A DNA stretch of 64,000 nt from Tsukamurella sputi. GTDB taxonomy: Bacteria; Actinomycetota; Actinomycetes; Mycobacteriales; Mycobacteriaceae. Numbering within the stretch: the stretch's first letter is position 1; the number at the start of each line of letters is the position of its first letter. Under the pieces are notes generated by a model, which saw only the letters and a program-made list of their open reading frames with translations, did not search any database and had not been told where the DNA came from. A program made the translations under genes and the position numbers. Positions 63,450 through 64,000 of the stretch are shown piece by piece. The DNA lies in contig NZ_VIGV01000008.1 of NCBI RefSeq assembly GCF_007858445.1, positions 62,001 to 126,000 of the forward strand. Direction: 5' to 3'.

Positions 63450-64000
63450 TCAAGCCGCGGCGGGCTCGCGCTCCGGGCGCGTCTCGTGCTCCACGCCCTC
63501 GTGCTCCCTACCGACCTCGAAGCGCAGCAGGCGCAGCGCGTTGGCGACGACGATGAGGGTCGAGCCCTCGTGGATGAAGACCACCGGTCCCATCGGCATG
63601 CCGAGGAAGGTGACGATCACCAGGAAGACCACGATGCCCAACGCGGCGATGAGGTTCTGCCGGATGATCCGGCTCGTCTGCCGGCTCAGACGTACCGCGA
63701 AGGGCAGCCGGCCCAGGTCGTCGCTCATCAGCGCGACGTCGGCGGTTTCCAGCGCGACCGCGGAGCCGGCCGCGCCCATCGCGATGCCGACGTCGGCCTG
63801 CGCCATCGCGGGGGCGTCGTTGACGCCGTCGCCGACCATGGCGCACCGTCGGACGCCCTGCCCTGCGCCGGACAGCCCGCGGACCTGCGTCACCTTGTCC
63901 TCGGGCAGCAGCCCGCCGAGCGCGCGGTCGACGCCGACCTCGCGCCCCACGGCCTCGGCCACCTGCTGGTGGTCGCCGGAGATCATCACGATGTCGTTCA
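63450..64000 (-). CDS. P1B-type heavy-metal ATPase, C-terminal part (gene continues past window)
   Basis: Only the last 183 codons are in the window. They include the P-domain hinge MVGDGVNDAPA with the catalytic Mg aspartates, the preceding ISGDHQQVAEAVG and LLPEDKVTQVRGL, and two C-terminal membrane helices (NLIAALGIVVFLVIVTFLGMP and HEGSTLIVVANALRLL). The HEGSTLIVVANALRLL ending is characteristic of P1B-1/P1B-2-like heavy-metal pumps of the CtpA/B/V or ZntA type. The metal cannot be assigned without the TM6 CPx region outside the window. Confidence 0.9.
   Translation of the reverse strand, partial: NDIVMISGDHQQVAEAVGREVGVDRALGGLLPEDKVTQVRGLSGAGQGVRRCAMVGDGVNDAPAMAQADVGIAMGAAGSAVALETADVALMSDDLGRLPFAVRLSRQTSRIIRQNLIAALGIVVFLVIVTFLGMPMGPVVFIHEGSTLIVVANALRLLRFEVGREHEGVEHETRPEREPAAA

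Overview
The window is about 64 kb of very GC-rich, gene-dense DNA from a single high-GC actinobacterial chromosome of the order Mycobacteriales. This rests on gene content and local order resembling Mycobacterium tuberculosis: tilS, a zinc metalloprotease, dacB and ppa (Rv3625c-Rv3628); purA, an Rv0358-like gene, a DUF3151 gene, an Rv0361-like gene and fba (Rv0357c-Rv0363c); a SpoU methylase, pyrE, an Rv0383c-like gene, clpB and a globin-reductase (Rv0380c-Rv0385); dnaK-grpE-dnaJ-hspR (Rv0350-Rv0353); metZ and a rhodanese (Rv0391/Rv0390). The blocks are shuffled relative to M. tuberculosis and lon, absent there, is present. A Tsukamurella/Gordonia-type organism is my guess; the genus is not proven by the sequence. 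No rRNA, tRNA, insertion sequence, prophage or CRISPR array was seen.

Layout. 1-4.6 kb: tilS (cut by the window edge), metalloprotease, dacB, ppa and a lipoprotein. 4.7-8.2 kb: a MarR regulator and a very unusual gene in which a 14-TM DHA2 drug-exporter-type MFS protein is fused in frame to a divergent tRNA-guanine-transglycosylase-like domain. 8.3-10.8 kb: a sulfur-type operon (class V aminotransferase, small protein, YbaK domain) behind a SAM-IV riboswitch. 10.8-17.3 kb: dps, rtcB, two small unknowns, a frameshifted DUF4279 gene, cutC, metZ, rhodanese and an NTF2-like membrane protein. 17.3-26.6 kb: fprA, a divergent metal exporter/ArsR pair, a divergent HxlR/SDR pair, a siderophore-interacting protein, purT with a long proline-rich tail, and a sugar porter with its kinase.

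26.6-38.9 kb: purA, FUSC protein, DUF3151, a very acidic single-pass membrane protein, fba, an Na+/H+ antiporter with a UBP-type zinc finger, two DedA proteins and an ABC-F ATPase. 38.9-42.6 kb: an accessory patch with two dead toxin-antitoxin remnants (ParE and Phd/VapC), an MpaB-type oxygenase, a hydrolase and a GH76 protein. 42.6-48.9 kb: SpoU methylase, pyrE, DUF202 pair, F420-type oxidoreductase, epoxide-hydrolase-like protein and ferredoxin-fused FprB. 48.9-64 kb: the proteostasis region (clpB, dnaK operon with hspR, lon) interrupted by a secreted amidase, two SGNH hydrolases and a flavohaemoprotein, ending in a truncated P1B-type ATPase gene.

Regulation visible in the sequence: HAIR-type HspR operators precede clpB, dnaK (two) and lon, so one repressor encoded in the dnaK operon probably controls the whole chaperone/protease set. 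Clear dyads sit between the divergent arsR and hxlR pairs, a KstR-like box lies upstream of fprA, an iron-box-like element abuts the siderophore reductase, and at least six genes have a -10 hexamer only 6-7 nt before the start codon, as expected for leaderless mRNAs. Many genes overlap by 4 bp (ATGA/GTGA), indicating translational coupling.
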